From Oxyruncus cristatus (lineage: Eukaryota > Chordata > Aves > Passeriformes > Cotingidae), in the NCBI GenBank assembly GCA_013399855.1, contig VXAY01000172.1, forward strand, positions 1,453,828-1,517,827: a stretch of DNA of 64,000 nt. The letters run 5' to 3'. The notes under the pieces are model-generated. The model saw only the letters and a list, made by a program, of their open reading frames with translations. It searched no databases and was not told the origin of the DNA. Shown here piece by piece: positions 1 to 12,785 of the stretch (position 1 is its first letter; every line of letters starts with the position of its first letter). Both the position numbers and the translations under genes were made by a program.

Positions 1-344
1 GTTAAGCTTTCCACTAATCTGTTTATTAAATCTGCATTGTGGAAACATAAGGATTGGGTGAGAGAAGATGATACATGATTAGTTTTAGAAATGGGATGAA
101 AAACTAGCTGGGTCACCAGGCTCTAAATGCAGTGGCTGTGGTCTAATGGTCCTACTGGCAGTTGATTTCAAGTGGTGTCCCTCATGGGTCATTACCCAGG
201 TCAATACTGCTTCAACTGGTCAATGGGATGGACACACCCTCATATTGTTTAATAGTAATCAATACCCCACTCCTAATGTAGTTTAAGGGAAAAATTCAGG
301 TCCCATTGAATAAGTAACTTCTGTGTTGAGTCACCACCCGTATT

Positions 345-460
345 AAAAAAGGTATTTAAAAGCGATGGAGATGTGGCTTAGGGACATGGTTTAGTGGTGG
401 ACCTGGTAGTGCAGTGTTAATGGGTGGACTTAATCATCTTAAAGATTCTACTAATCTATG
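345..460 (+). mobile_element. CR1 LINE 3' fragment
   Basis: The stretch contains the CR1 3' words 'gggacatggtttagtggtgg' and 'gtggacttaatcatcttaaa' in order, matching the avian CR1 3' untranslated region in the sense direction. The terminal 'attctatgattct' repeats have decayed to 'attctactaatctatgac'. It is a 5'-truncated, old, non-functional copy about 115 bp long. The left edge is approximate because similarity fades around 'ggtatttaaaagcgatggag'. Confidence 0.7.
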
Positions 461-479
461 ACATCAAGCCTGGGGAGGA

Positions 480-780
480 CTGAAATGGTGAGGTGTAGAA
501 CTGCCACTCCCCAGCATCAGGACAAACTGGAAGACTGGTTTGACAGCAGTCTCACAATATTCAGCAAAGACAAACACAGAGTCTTGCAGCAGTGCAGGAA
601 AATGCCACACAGCAATGCAGGCTGTGGTGACCAGCACAAAGAAGCTGAAGATCCAGTTGGATGAACTTAAAGGGGTCAGGCAGGGTATCCTTGCAGCAAC
701 CAAAGCTGACCCTGCACTGGGCTGTCTGAGCAGAATCGCAGCCAACACACTGGCAGAAATTATTATTCCCATCTAGGTGG
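480..780. other. Unassigned segment with overlapping short open frames
   Basis: Just downstream of the CR1 fragment, about 300 bp has higher GC than its surroundings and is open in more than one frame on both strands. The plus frame 540-776 (78 codons) contains a charged helix-like stretch 'KKLKIQLDELKGVRQGILAA'. No start context, splice sites or family match is recognisable. It may be part of an old repeat. I do not assign a function. Confidence 0.2.
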
Positions 781-1134
781 TACCTAAATACACGTCCAGG
801 TTGGAATGCCAGTACACAGGAGACTGACTAACTGGAGAGAGTCAATGGTAAGGAGGCTGCAGCACACCAGGTAAGACCAGAGGCTGTGAGAACTACATTC
901 GTTCAGCCTATAGGCCTAGAGCTGGGACTACAGAAAAACATGCAAACTCTTTTCAGAGGTGCAAAGAGAAGAGTCAACAAGGGAAACTCCAGCTCAGCAA
1001 TCTGTTTTAGCTCTTAAGCACCCTCAATCCATTTTTTTTTTCCTTTGTACCCAGAGTTGCAGCCTTTCCCTTCTTGTAGATATTCAAAACTCAACTGGAG
1101 CAAGACCTGAGTAATACTATCCATCTTTGAAGCC

Positions 1135-1216
1135 ATCACGCTGGAGCTGGAGGGTGTCAGACCAGATGACCTCCAGCGGTTCCAACCTACATTTTTCAGT
1201 GATTCTATGATCTATT
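1135..1216 (+). mobile_element. CR1 LINE 3' terminal fragment
   Basis: The order 'gtcagaccagatgacctcca', 'gcggttccaacctac' and 'gtgattctatgatctattct' matches the last ~80 bp of a CR1 3' end in sense orientation ('...agatgacctctagaggtcccttccaaccc...attctatgattct'). It is short and diverged, and could equally be the tail of a CR1-mobilised SINE. There is no coding potential. Confidence 0.6.
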
Positions 1217-1386
1217 CTAGGAGACTATGCACGGTATAGGATTACAAATATAATGTACCAGCAAGCCAAAAGGCACTGCCAGCCAAAATGCAAGAATAGA
1301 AGATACTACTGTACAGTCTTTTGACATACCCTTGTCAGCAGATGCTCCAAAATGCTGGGTCAAAAGTCATGGGAAAGGCAAAGGGG

Positions 1387-1402
1387 AAAAAAAAAAAAAA
1401 AA
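1387..1402 (+). repeat. Poly-A run (16 nt)
   Basis: Uninterrupted A run. Similar runs of 15-17 A occur at 7641-7657, 10298-10314 and 23388-23402. None is attached to a recognisable processed transcript. Confidence 0.9.
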
Positions 1403-1478
1403 TCCAGAAATGCTAACACACAGTTGTTCTGACATATTTATATATAAGGACTTCTACCATAAATATGGCAGATCATAC

Positions 1479-1560
1479 CTTCCTGTGGTTCACCTTTGAG
1501 CAACACTACAGGCAGCATAGATGCTGGTAGCACATATTTGGTTTGAAGACGAACAAGCAT
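1479..1560 (-). CDS. Tentative internal exon, unrecognised protein
   Basis: Reading the minus strand, an acceptor-like 'cttttgtctcag' precedes an 82-nt segment with no stop in one frame. It is followed by the donor-like 'GAAG|gtatga'. The open frame gives 27 residues, beginning MLVRLQTKYVLPASMLPVVL and ending in a KGEPQE-type tail, with one base left over. The other two frames contain stops. Length and splice context suit an internal exon, but a single short open segment can arise by chance and I recognise no family. If real, the gene runs leftward out of the window. Confidence 0.25.
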
Positions 1561-1707
1561 CTGAGACAAAAGTTTAAGTTTTTTGAAATGGAAATTTTTA
1601 CAATTCCGTTTGCTGCTTTACTCCCACTAGAACCTCCTTTGAAAACACAATTTAGTGACTGATTTATCGATGTGTTTGAATGAATACTGATGTCACTTAT
1701 TATATAC

Positions 1708-1773
1708 ATACGTATGTATCACTGATTCTGTCTCAGTCAGAGATACTTCACTGCAGGACATCTTGAGGAAAAT
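1708..1773 (-). CDS. Tentative internal exon, unrecognised protein
   Basis: On the minus strand a strong acceptor 'aagtttcttccccag' is followed by an open frame of about 20 codons (IFLKMSCSEVSLTETESVIH). The other two frames have stops. Two donors are possible: 'ATAC|gtatgt' at 1712, which leaves two spare bases, or 'gtatat' at 1708, which leaves none. Only the weaker 1708 donor is in phase with the candidate exon at 1479-1560. The acceptor is among the best seen in this half of the window, but the reading remains speculative. Confidence 0.2.
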
Positions 1774-4700
1774 CTGGGGAAGAAACTTGTTTGTTTAAAT
1801 AGAAGTATCTGATAGGCAGCCAAAGTCACAATGAAAAGTCAGTAACAAACAGCCCAGGGAAAACAGATTTTCTGTAACACAGCTGACACAACAAACTTCC
1901 CTCCAATATAAATGTCGCACTGGTCTCTCACAGAGCCAGTATGGCTATGTTTGGGAATTGAGAGCACTGGGCATGCTGAGCCAGAAATTCAGCTTATGTT
2001 AATCAACAGAACCCCATCAAGGAAAGTGGGTCTGTGCTTTTGTTGCATGTGTTGAAAAAACTTCAGGAAAGTCTGTTGTGATAACCTTGATTTATGTTGG
2101 TAGATAGTCCTCATGACAGAAAGTCTGCTAAGGAGAAAAGAGTAAGGGATTGGTTGTTCGATATCTCATAGTTTAAGCCCGGAGTGGACTAAAGTATTCC
2201 ACCTCTTCAGAGAATGAAACCAATCTACTCTACATATGGAATACAGGAGTAATTATACCTTTTGCTAACAAATATAATTAAGGTACTGCCTGTCTAAAGT
2301 CCAAGTTAACTTCAGAAGTCTAACTGAAATTTACTACAAAGACAGGAATCCAGCCATAATTTAGATTTCCTGGTAAGGTGGAACAAAAGGAACACACACA
2401 GACAAAAAACATAGGTGCCAGCAGAACCCAAAGACACGATAAGCTGTCTCTTAGACACACACTGACCTTCCCGCTTCCTGTAATTACAAGGACATATCTC
2501 ATCTACTCCACTGAAAATTCTATTTTCATTTGCAAACTCCTATTTTGAAGAATTTTGTTTACACTGATGGCCTGTGGGGAGACAAAAGAGAACTGGCTCA
2601 TCCAGCACTACACTAACAAAAAAAAAAAACCACTCACTCCATGTTGCTTGAAATTATGGGCATTTACAAACAAGCCCACAAGCAAATCAGGGAGACCAAG
2701 GTTACCAGACTTGGGTGAAAGTAACTTCAGAAGTTAAAATACTGAAGTTAAATTACTGCAGTAATATGTAATTAAAAAATAAAGGTTGAGACATGTTGCA
2801 AGCATTCACCCCTTACTAAGAATGCAATTCTGACATTTGGAAAACACAGCCTCTATTGTAAGAGTTTCTGCATGAGCTGTACAAATAGTTATTGAACTGA
2901 GTGTAATTTTTACAAGAATACATGTGAAAAAAAGGAAAAGAAAAAAAAAATCACAAAGAGAATGGAAAAGAGAGAAGAAATTATTTCCGTAGAAGATTCC
3001 TGTTTTGCTGGCCAAAATATTAAGTCTTCTGATGAAAGGAGTACATTCAAACATGTTGAATAGGTACTGCAGGAATGCTGTCAGAAACACAGGAAAGATG
3101 TTAAATGCTAAATCCTCACCATTCTTGCCAAGCTGCAAATTAACACTTTGAACATGAATTACACCCTTGCAAAGCAAATCCACCTACAGCAGTAACGTAA
3201 GCTACATACAAATACACATTAAATAAATTCAGCAGTTTTTTTGTTAGCTCCCTGATTGCAAAGAAATGAAACACAAAAATAAACCTAACTAAGGCATCTG
3301 CAATTTAGCTAACAAGCAAAGAATAAGCCCTACATGAACAGATGCAAGGGGAAGGGAAAAAAACCCCAAAACATACCTCAGAACATCTTTGAGAGAGAGC
3401 ACGTGTGACAGAGTGTGATCAGTGACTAAAGATGCCAACACTTACTGGTTTCTGAATTCCTGTCTGCTGGCTTGTCAAGTGTCATTTACAAAAATGCAGC
3501 CTGAGCAAATGAGACTTCATGACTCAAGATAGTGCAGCATCAGAAATACATGATTTAAATAGATACATCTGGTGAATCCATTTATAAAATAGAAAAAAGC
3601 TGAATAACCACTTAGACATTTGAAGAAAGTATGTAGTGCAGCTAATACTGGTACCACAGAAGGTTATACAACTGGGACGTTTGGATGAGTCTCCTAAAAA
3701 TATCAAGAAAACTTAACTGTATAATTGCACTTTTTTGACCTCCATGTCACTTCAGATTTGCTTATTTGGATAATTAAAGTAATCATACTAGACCACCAAA
3801 AAGAGCTGGAGAAACTATTGTCTATGCAGTTAGGGATACATAAACCTGAAACATTTATATTTAAGTATTTTAACCAGAGAACACCTGCTACAAGAAGTTT
3901 TTAAGCAGCTACAATTCCTCGTCAGCGGTTTTACTCAGCAGGTGCCTCAATGTTTTGCAGAATCAAGAACACACCTACTGTTTTCTTCTTCAGATATCTC
4001 ACACTAAAAACCTCAAACATACCCATACAGAAAGAGTAAAGTAATCAAAAGGTACCTTTCAAACCAAATATCATCCATTTTTAATCATATCCATGCCAAA
4101 AGCCATAGCATGGGGTATTTTTGAGAAATACAGATAAATTTCTCTATTAAGAAATTAATTGTATCACTAAGTTTTGACACTGAACAATACTCTATAGATT
4201 TTTATGCAATGCATCACCTTATCTTTCAATATATTTTGGTTATTGCAATAACCTGTGCTTCTAAGGCACTCTCCCTCCCCACATCTTTAGATTGCTGTAG
4301 TCTAATGTAGTATATTAATTAAACATTTAAGTGTTTACTTCAAGATTTAATACTGTCTCTTGTCTCCTGGTAGCCCACATTTCACCTGAGGAAATACCAT
4401 TAGCTTCTGTGGAAGGATATGCTGGGGGAGGTAACCATACCTCCCATCATAGCATCCCTCTCCTTTTTTCAAATCTTAATTCTTCATATTTGCAGCCAAT
4501 TACTTCCATATGGGCCTGTGTTCTTCATGCCTGATTTCTACCGAAAGGTAATTCCAGTAGAAAGACTGAACGTAACCTATTTAGCCATTTGTTAAGCTGA
4601 TTACGTATCCACGCCACACCATTTTCCTTCTGCTCTGCACAGAAAATTGGCATAACTGAGTGACCTGCACACTTCTGCTCCAAAACACGGTTTCTGTCAT

Positions 4701-5592
4701 AAGTAACTCCAAGATCTCAGATGCGTGTACACCCCTCCACCAGCCTCCCATCCCTTGCAAGGGCACACGCGGGCAGGTTTTGCCAGTTTGCAGTGGTTTT
4801 TCTTGTGGGCTTCTGACTCTCAGGCAAAATCCAGTTGCCTGGAACAAGTCAAACAAAATGCTTCTGAACAGCTGAATCCCACAGGCACCGTAGGAAATAC
4901 CAGGAAAAGGAGTCCCCAGAGAAGAGGGAGCTGCTGGTGGGTGTGGTGACAGTGTCTTCCTGAAACACTGATGCAGAGGAATGATCGCAAACCTTAAAAA
5001 ATGCCAGATGGTGCCTCACTGCTGCTACATCAGCTATTAGAAATAAAAAAATGCAGGCAAAGAACACCTCAATCACGCATGCTAACCAGCCTTACTTGTC
5101 AAGGCAAGTTTTCCAGATTAACTGCTCACCAGATAAATTATTTTTAATTCTAAATGAACTGAACAGTAGGCAGGATTTCATTTGCAAAGCAGCATTTTTG
5201 AGGGGGTTCTCAAAGCAACTGAACAAATAAGTGTAATATTGCAAAAGCTCATTCATTTCTTAGTTTCTCGAAACAACTGCAAGGAAATACTTTCCTCCTT
5301 TTACACAAGGGCTTGTGAATATATTTAAACTTACACACTGTGTAAGAAACAAGCCAGTCAGCAGGAATATCTAGCTACAAGGACTGTTTAACATGTTGAA
5401 GGACCAGGGCAAAGGTTTCATAGAAAAGTGACTAAACCTTTTAAAACACAGAATTTGAATGAAAAAAAAGTATAAACCAGAGATAAAAATGACCACAGAA
5501 GTACTTGAGCACAAAGAGAAATATTGGGATATCCCTCTTTAAAGGACTCCTGCATAAAAGTGGTACAGTCACAAGCATGAGAAAAAGCTTAC

Positions 5593-5769
5593 CATTAGCA
5601 ATCCCAGTCCCCCTACTACTAAATTTTGCTCCCCTTCTAATCCTGGCCTCTTTCCTAGCAGTATTTCAGAAATAGCACTGTACAGGAGGTTCTGTACTCC
5701 AGAAACTATTTGACTCAAGTTGCGCTTTTCCACAAAGATGTTGCTTCTTGAAAAATCAAGATAATTTCT
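5593..5769 (-). CDS. Tentative internal exon, unrecognised protein
   Basis: This is one of the two longest splice-flanked open segments on the minus strand: 177 nt, exactly 59 codons, acceptor 'gcaatttcag' and donor 'aatg|gtaagc'. The peptide starts RNYLDFSRSNIFVEKRNLSQ, continues with an amphipathic IVSGVQNLLYSAISEILLGK stretch and ends in glycine-rich, hydrophobic VVGGLGLLM. The polypyrimidine tract before the acceptor is weak. A random 59-codon open frame has roughly a few percent chance, so over a 24-kb strand this is suggestive, not proof. No homologue is recognised. Confidence 0.27.
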
Positions 5770-6750
5770 CTGAAATTGCACATATTTGTAACATGGATTG
5801 AAACTGATTGGATTTAAAAAAAATTTACTCGCATTTACACTTACTGTAAAAAGGACAAATCAGAGAACTCTGTTTTCTTGCATTACTTAAAGAAAAACTG
5901 GATTTTGCAGACAGAAAGAGTTAATACCTCACCAAAGCACACAAAGAACCTCTTTACTTAAATGACCCATCAAAAGTCATTGGGGCAAGCTTCTAAGGGC
6001 TTAAACGCCAAAAGGTTCTGAAGTATTTTATATTTCATGCGGCTTCCGAATAATCAATAATTTAATCAATATTTAATCCCAAGAAGTAGCAAAAGAAGGA
6101 TAAAGTTCCCAGACATGGAAATGAGTTTTCTAGATATTCTGACTTAGTAATTGTCATGGCCAAAACCAAATCTTTCCTCTGCCATGAAGTAAATAGTTAC
6201 ATTTTACTTCATTAGTACATTGGTCCATAGCTTTTCTCAAACCCCTGAAATTTGACTGTGGCAGCAGAAATAAAACAAGGAAGGATGAGGATGAAAAACC
6301 AACTTGGACATGCACTTTTGATCTGTGTTATTAATAAGTTGCACACAGACCCCATGTGATGTTTTGAATGAAATTAAAAATAAAGAATCTGATGACACAG
6401 GTACAGTTATTTCCTACAATACTGACTTACAAAATACTGTTAAATTGTGTGAGAAATTAGTATATAGGAAGACACAAGGAAAACACACATAGTAAAAACT
6501 GCAATAACCATCCTGAACTATCTCAGGACATTCTAATGCCCAATCATAAACAAACTAGGACTAATAAGGGCCAGAAACACAATTCAAGCATTCCACGTGG
6601 AGATCAAGACCGATCAAGCTGCCCAGGGCAGGAGGATAAGAGGATTACTACAACCCACTCCTGAAACAAGGGAGTCCCAAGTGACCTCAGATACAGGAAC
6701 ACTTAAGACTTCATTAACTATAACATAAAATTACATTTTTCTCACCTTAC

Positions 6751-6826
6751 CATGAGAATGCAGCTGCAATTACTGAGATGAAATATTTAACCACTTCGAC
6801 AACATGAACCCAGCTTATGCCTATTT
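6751..6826 (-). CDS. Tentative internal exon, hydrophobic peptide
   Basis: On the minus strand the segment lies between acceptor 'agaaccttag' and donor 'ctcatg|gtaagg'. It is 76 nt and one frame only is open, giving IGISWVHVVEVVKYFISVIA plus AAFS, which could be a membrane helix. An alternative donor 'ctca|gtaatt' inside it would shorten the segment and make its phase fit the candidate at 5593-5769. Its 5' phase fits the short candidate at 9088-9141. Family unrecognised. Confidence 0.22.
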
Positions 6827-7291
6827 CTAAGGTTCTTTTTGTAACACAAGAGTCCTTAAAATTACCTGATAAACACAAAGTACTCTATTCTTTCTTTTTT
6901 TTATAGAAGGGACTCAGAATAAACTAAAAAGCTCTCAAGAGTATGTTTCTTACAAAAGCGGTTGCAGGGTGCAGTACTGTTGGCAGCCAGAGCCAAGGCT
7001 GTAAAACAATTTTCATTATAATACTGTTTTCAGAGATTTATAACTTTCTCAAACATTTTCCTTTTTATTAGAAAGGTTTCACATTCACTCTGGGAACTCG
7101 CTTAATACGTGCTTCTTAAAAATACATGTTAAAAAAGAATTGTGCTGCAAACTGTGATCACTTATTGGCTACATAATGATGATAAATATAAAGGTCTATA
7201 TGACCAATCTAAACCTGACACATTCCTGTTAGCTCAGGTGTGCAACCAAAACGTTGGGAAGTGGGATTTACACACCTGGCGAACTAAAAAG

Positions 7292-7545
7292 GATCACAGA
7301 ATAGTTAGAGTTGGAAAAGACATTTGAGATCATCAAGTCTAAGTGTCAACCCACCACCACTAACTACCATGTTCACCACCAAACCGCGTCCTCAAGGGCC
7401 ATATCCACATGTTTTTTTGAATACTTACAGGGATGGTGACTCCACCACTTCCTTGGGCAATGTCTTACAACCCTTTCTGTGAAGAAATTTTTCCTAATTT
7501 CCAACCTGGACCTCTGCTGATATAAACTATCATTTTGTATTCCTT
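7292..7545 (-). mobile_element. CR1 LINE 3' end, antisense
   Basis: The plus strand reads as the reverse complement of a CR1 3' end: 'ggatcacagaatagttagag', then 'ttggaaaagacatttgagat', 'catcaagtctaagtgtcaac', 'agggatggtgactccaccac' and 'gaaatttttcctaatttcca', in the standard order. The element therefore lies on the minus strand with its 3' tail at the low coordinate. About 250 bp remain, 5'-truncated as usual for CR1. Divergence is moderate. Confidence 0.9.
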
Positions 7546-7609
7546 TATTTTTTTCTGCTTGTAATATACCTATGGAGTGGCCTGTTCACAAAAAAAAAAA
7601 AAGAAAAAA

Positions 7610-7610
7610 N
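7610..7610. other. Single ambiguous base (N)
   Basis: One N follows an A-rich run ('aaaaaaaaaagaaaaaan'). It probably marks a homopolymer-limited contig join or an unresolved base. No duplication is seen around it, unlike the N at 12547. Confidence 0.95.
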
Positions 7611-10600
7611 ATACTGGGATGAAAAAAATCACCTATAATTAAAAAAAAAAAAAAAAAGAAGTAAAACTCCAAAGAAATTAAATACAAAACAAGTAACAAA
7701 TTATGAAGCAGCAGCCTTCCATCTGGAATTATTCAGAGGCACACACGGTCAAATTTTTAATGTAAAAAAATTCTGCAATCTGATACTTATTTGCCTTTCC
7801 TATGATTAGCTGCTCCACAACATTCCAGCTCTACAATATGAAGCTCACAACCTGGTCTTGTAAATGAAATATTAAGTTAAAGCTATTAATTCATTAATAT
7901 CAGTCTATTTCCATAAAATGCATATATTCTAAGAAACGGAATTAGGCTGGCTTCTTTTTTCTTTTACCATACAGCAACAGTAAGACCAATTAAAACACAT
8001 TTTCTCATCTGGAATGAATGGGTAACTGCCTTAACAAGGCCATCTAGACAAATAAGGATAATCAAATGGGATAATTATATAATTAGTGGACTTCAAAGCT
8101 GGGTTTGGTTTGGTTCAAAAAACAGTACTATGTTTGTTTAAATACAATTGTTGAGATCACACAATGACACAGCCTTATGCTAAACATCCACCTTTTTCAG
8201 AAGGCTTTGGAAAGGAAAATAGATTGCTTATTCACACACCCTTTTTGAGGATGGCAGAAGGAAAGGAAAAAGTGGAGGAAAAGGAACAGAGGTAGAAGGA
8301 AGCTGCTGGGTTTTGGAAAGAAGAGGGATATTCAACAGTATCCAAACATCTCCCCAAGTGCTCCACTACCATATCAAGTCATTTTCCCCCCTCCAACCCA
8401 CCAGCTCTGCAGCCATGCCTCAAGGAGATAGCTTCATCTGTGGGGTGGGAGGTGCACAGACTCCACTGGGCTGGCAGACAGGAGCTCCACAACAGAGACG
8501 GACAGGTCTTTGCAAAGGGAAACCGGACCTCAGGCTGGCCATTCCAGGCAGCACACAACAGCTAGGCACCTTCTTTAATTTATTTCCCCTCAATTCAAGA
8601 GCTCTTCAAAAGAGCAGAGGTACAATACTCTACTATTTCCAAGACAAGTTTTCAGACCACTATCGGCCGGCTCAATTCCAAGATCCACATCTTCTGTCCT
8701 CCAGAGGTACAATGACAAATTGACCCTCCCAGTAACCTCCTACACAGCCACCAACAGTGATCCACTGAAGCCAAAGGCAGACATAACACTATGCAGCCTC
8801 CTGCACCTGGGCTTCTTGGGGAGGACAAAGCCCAGCCTACAATGTTCAGTGTCTTAAAACTCCTCAGAAAGACTGAAGGGCTTCTCCAACAAGAGAGAAG
8901 AGAGGAGTTACTGCTGGTACCCCTGGACATGCAAGAAAGTAGTTACGTGAGATAAACCGTCTAACCTGGCAACTCAAACCAGGAATTAGCTGATTTTCTG
9001 CAGAAACATATCCATTATCATGTTGACAGGCACACTGCTAATCCTAAACTTTTTATACAAAATCTCATTTGGGCTTCAAGGGCTCACCTTTCATTATTCT
9101 CACTCTCCTGCTGTTAAATACAGTCAGTACACAGTATTCACCTGAAGAGAAATTATAAAAGTGGACTAGCTAAAAAAAAATTCCTTTTTTTCCCCAAGGC
9201 AGAAAAGCCAATGCTCAGAAGCTCTCTCCTTAAATCCCCCTGGGTAGCTTGCTGTCCTCTGGTTCCAGAGCTGTTGTTCACTACCCCCCTGTGGTCCTCC
9301 AACACAGTTTCATGCACCACATGCTCTGAACCACGAGTTTCAGGGAACACCTCCAGACTGGGTCCAGCTCCTCCAGAGTCCAGTACAGCACAGTACCGTG
9401 CAGATGAGCTTACACACCCAGAGCAGATCACAGTCCCAAAGGTAGCAGTGTCTTATCCATCATCCAAGGAGAGAATGTAGTGAAAACACAACCAGAACTT
9501 GAATCCATCTAATTTGCTCTTGCTGACACTTTTAGAGATGTCTTCATACAAACAAGAATACTGACCTATCAAAGGACTATAAATTACTGCCTCAAAACTA
9601 AAACTGAGGGGTTTTTAGTAGGTAGAAAGTAGCTGAACTGCTTAATATACAGCTTATTCAAAAGGGAGTAGAAGGAGAAATGCAAAGTGATGGCAGAACA
9701 CCACATATGGCAATAAAAAGACCACAATATGTAACAGAAGAGCTGCATTACCTCTTGGTAACTGTAGCTATTTTATAAGACTGCTACAAGTCACTTGCTA
9801 GATCAATAAAAGAAGCAGTACTGGCAAGCACTTAAATACAACTGTGTGTTCAATTAAACACCAAAAGATAGGTTTCCTACTAATTACATTGACTTACGTG
9901 GGTTCGAAAAAATATTCTCAGTAATAAAGCAGATACAATAGACACTACGTATGTAGAACACATAATGCACAGCAAGAAATCATTAACACCACAAAACAAA
10001 AATTGCTGTAAAAGCAGCAGAGAACCTCCAGTGATCTGGTGTTGCACTTCCTTCTAAGTTTTGTGCTATATGTGTAATTGCTGCAATAAAAGTCCTTGGG
10101 AAAGTGAGTTACGTCAAATAAAATAATCAAACCATAATGATTAACAAAGAAGTGGAATGTAACTCAGAGTATAAAAAACTCTAATAAAAGGTCTTTAAAA
10201 TAAGATTGGCTGTTATACATTTAAAAAGTGTAGCTCTATTTTGCAAAACAAGTTGTTTCCTATTTCCATAGTGCAATGAACTAACCATTCTGCAAGCAAA
10301 AAAAAAAAAAAAAACCATAAAAAAATCCAAACATCAAAACAACCCCTTCAGGAATTCTAGGAGTCTATTTTACTAATGTCAACAAAACATTTTCTTAATT
10401 CATAAAACTGTGAGTAAGCAAACTGTCCCTAAAAAAAAAGTAGAAAGTTACCTACTTTCAGTGTTTTACTAGTACGGAAGATGGTCCTCCCAATGCTTTT
10501 AGTACATATGAAAAATTAAGAGAAGAGAATAGGGTAATGAAGACAGCCATATGGCAACCATCATCTTATTAAGTAAGAAGGATGGTTCTTGTTGGAAGAG

Positions 10601-10919
10601 AACTGAAGAGAAGATCCTTGCTGGACTGAACAGCCAGTATAGTGCAGCAGCAGCACCCTCATGCTCTAAGACCCTGGCAGTGGTCCAGCACCACATCAAG
10701 TTCTCAGAGCATCAGTGCGATTCAGTTTTCCATTTTGACAATATAAATGGTTAACGTAGCACAAAAGGTCAACGGCTAAAACTCTTCTAAGAGCTGCTTC
10801 CAGGAGGCAGAAAATTGTTTCTATAATGCTGAAACCACTAAAAGTCAGCATCTGATGGTGGCACAGATTAGAAGAAGGGTGACATGACAAAAAGTAGCTT
10901 ATGATAAGCAAGGGCACAG

Positions 10920-11190
10920 TAGGAGTACATGGGGTTTGTTATGCACCACCAGTTCTGTTGGACTAACAGAATTATTTGTAGAGCAGGGCTCTGCTAGCCC
11001 TGCTGGCCTGCATACCACTCAGGCCCCCAGATTTGAGGGATGACTTTAATCCATCACCACCACAAGGTTGGGGACATGCTGTTGGGGATCCAAGGCCAGG
11101 GCATCAATAGAAATGCAGTCACCAGCTGAGGCTGAGGAATCCATGAGGCACCAGTTAAAGACAGCATGGATGGCCTCCCCATTTCACAAT
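10920..11190. other. GC-richer segment of unknown origin
   Basis: About 270 bp stands out from AT-rich flanks ('gcagggctctgctagccctg', 'ccaccacaaggttggggaca', 'ggatggcctccccatttcac'). No long open frame, splice pair or repeat family is recognised. It may be an old diverged repeat. Confidence 0.25.
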
Positions 11191-12179
11191 TTATGTATTT
11201 TTAATGTATAAAAAGAAATGCTAAGTTCACGTCACCTCTACCATTATCCCTAATGCAACAATCCTGAAGAGGAAGACAGACCGCAGTATCATCTTTCTCT
11301 GCTGTCAAGTATGCAGGCAGGATGATCAGCACCTTTCCCTGCCTTCCTCTTCAAGGATTAGGTGCAGCTTAGCACCTAACAGCACACACACTCAGGTCCC
11401 ACCTCAAGAGCAAAAACTCGAAGTTAAATGGCACCCAGTTAAAAACAGAAAGTTATATTCCACATGGGAGAAAAGTTAAAAAAAAAAATATTCACAACAA
11501 AACATCCATAGAGATACTGGATTTTCTACAACATTACACAGCATTGGACAATCTAGGTATTTATAGAAGGAAGAAACATGAGTTGCTCTGAAGAGCACCC
11601 CTTCAAGCAGCTGCAGCTTGTCAGCATCCCTGTGAAACCTCCCAGAGTGTAGACAAGGGTGGGTCCTACAGCCTCTGATTAGGGGCGTTTTTTCCAGGGG
11701 CAGACATCTTCCTTTCCCTTCCCTACTACAAAATTGCTTGTTCACAGTAAGTCAAAACGATATTTCATATCTGATGAACTCTACCCCTACTCATTTTTCT
11801 CCTAAAAATACATACCTGAAGGCCATATGATAGTACAGAAGAGCTGTTGGTAAAAATGTAGTTTCTTGTTCATCTTAGGCAAGTCACTTCTTTCTAATAA
11901 AGATTTCTATCTTCTTTTATCTGCTAATTAGTTTAACTTTGAAGGTATTTTGAGTTTTAATCCATACCGTATGCAAAAGACTGTGTAAATAGCAATATGA
12001 CAAAGAGGGAAAAAAGCTACTTCAAAGTGAGCTTAAAGTTTTGCAAACCAAAATACTTACTGCAATGCATAAGACAGTGAAGACCCAATAATATTGACAG
12101 GAAATTAAAATCTGCCTTAATCACACATACAAAAAAGTATGTCCAAATAGGGTTACAGATATCTTATATATAAGGTGGG

Positions 12180-12492
12180 AGTCAGTCTCTTCTCCCAGGA
12201 AACACGTGGTAGGACAAGAGGAAATAGCCTCAAGTTGCACCAGGGCAGGCTTGGATTAGATATTAAGAAAAGTTTCTTCACTGAAAGAAAAGGTGCTCAG
12301 GCATAGGAATCAACTGCCCAGGGAAGTGGTATAGTCAATATCCCTGGAAGTGTTCTAAACACATCTAAATAAGGCCTGGGGGAACCTGGGGACATGGTAT
12401 GGTGGTACACATGGCAGTGCTGGATTAACAATTGGACTTAAACAATCCCAGATTTCTTTTCCAACCTTAACAATTCTGCAACTCTATAATAG
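12180..12492 (+). mobile_element. CR1 LINE 3' fragment (copy 1)
   Basis: A clear sense-strand CR1 3' region of about 310 bp. It contains, in order, 'gacaagaggaaatagcctca', 'ttggattagatattaagaaa', 'agtttcttcactgaaagaaa', 'tgcccagggaagtggtatag', 'atccctggaagtgttctaaa', 'ggggacatggtatggtggta' and 'cttttccaaccttaacaatt', ending in 'ctgcaactctata'. It is 5'-truncated with no reverse-transcriptase coding sequence left. Most of it is repeated 295 bp downstream. Confidence 0.92.
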
Positions 12493-12546
12493 TGGTGTTT
12501 CAACTACAGAATGCATATGTACTTTAATGAGATTACAGGAGACCTA

Positions 12547-12547
12547 N
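12547..12547. other. Single N at a duplication junction
   Basis: This N sits exactly between the two near-identical ~293-bp blocks. It therefore looks like a scaffold or contig join, not a sequencing ambiguity. Confidence 0.95.
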
Positions 12548-12785
12548 GGATTAGATATTAAGAAAAGTTTCTTCACTGAAAGAAAGGGTGCTCAGGCATA
12601 GGAATCAACTGCCCAGGGAAGTGGTATAGTCAATATCCCTGGAAGTGTTCTAAACACATCTAAATAAGGCCTGGGGGAACCTGGGGACATGGTATGGTGG
12701 TACACATGGCAGTGCTGGATTAACAATTGGACTTAAACAATCCCAGATTTCTTTTCCAACCTTAACAATTCTGCAACTCTATAAT
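12548..12785 (+). mobile_element. CR1 LINE 3' fragment (copy 2, probably artefactual)
   Basis: Same CR1 sequence as the fragment at 12180-12492, starting inside the element at 'ggattagatattaag'. Because it duplicates unique flanking sequence as well as CR1, it is not an independent insertion. It is either a local tandem duplication or, more likely, an assembly overlap. Confidence 0.85.
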
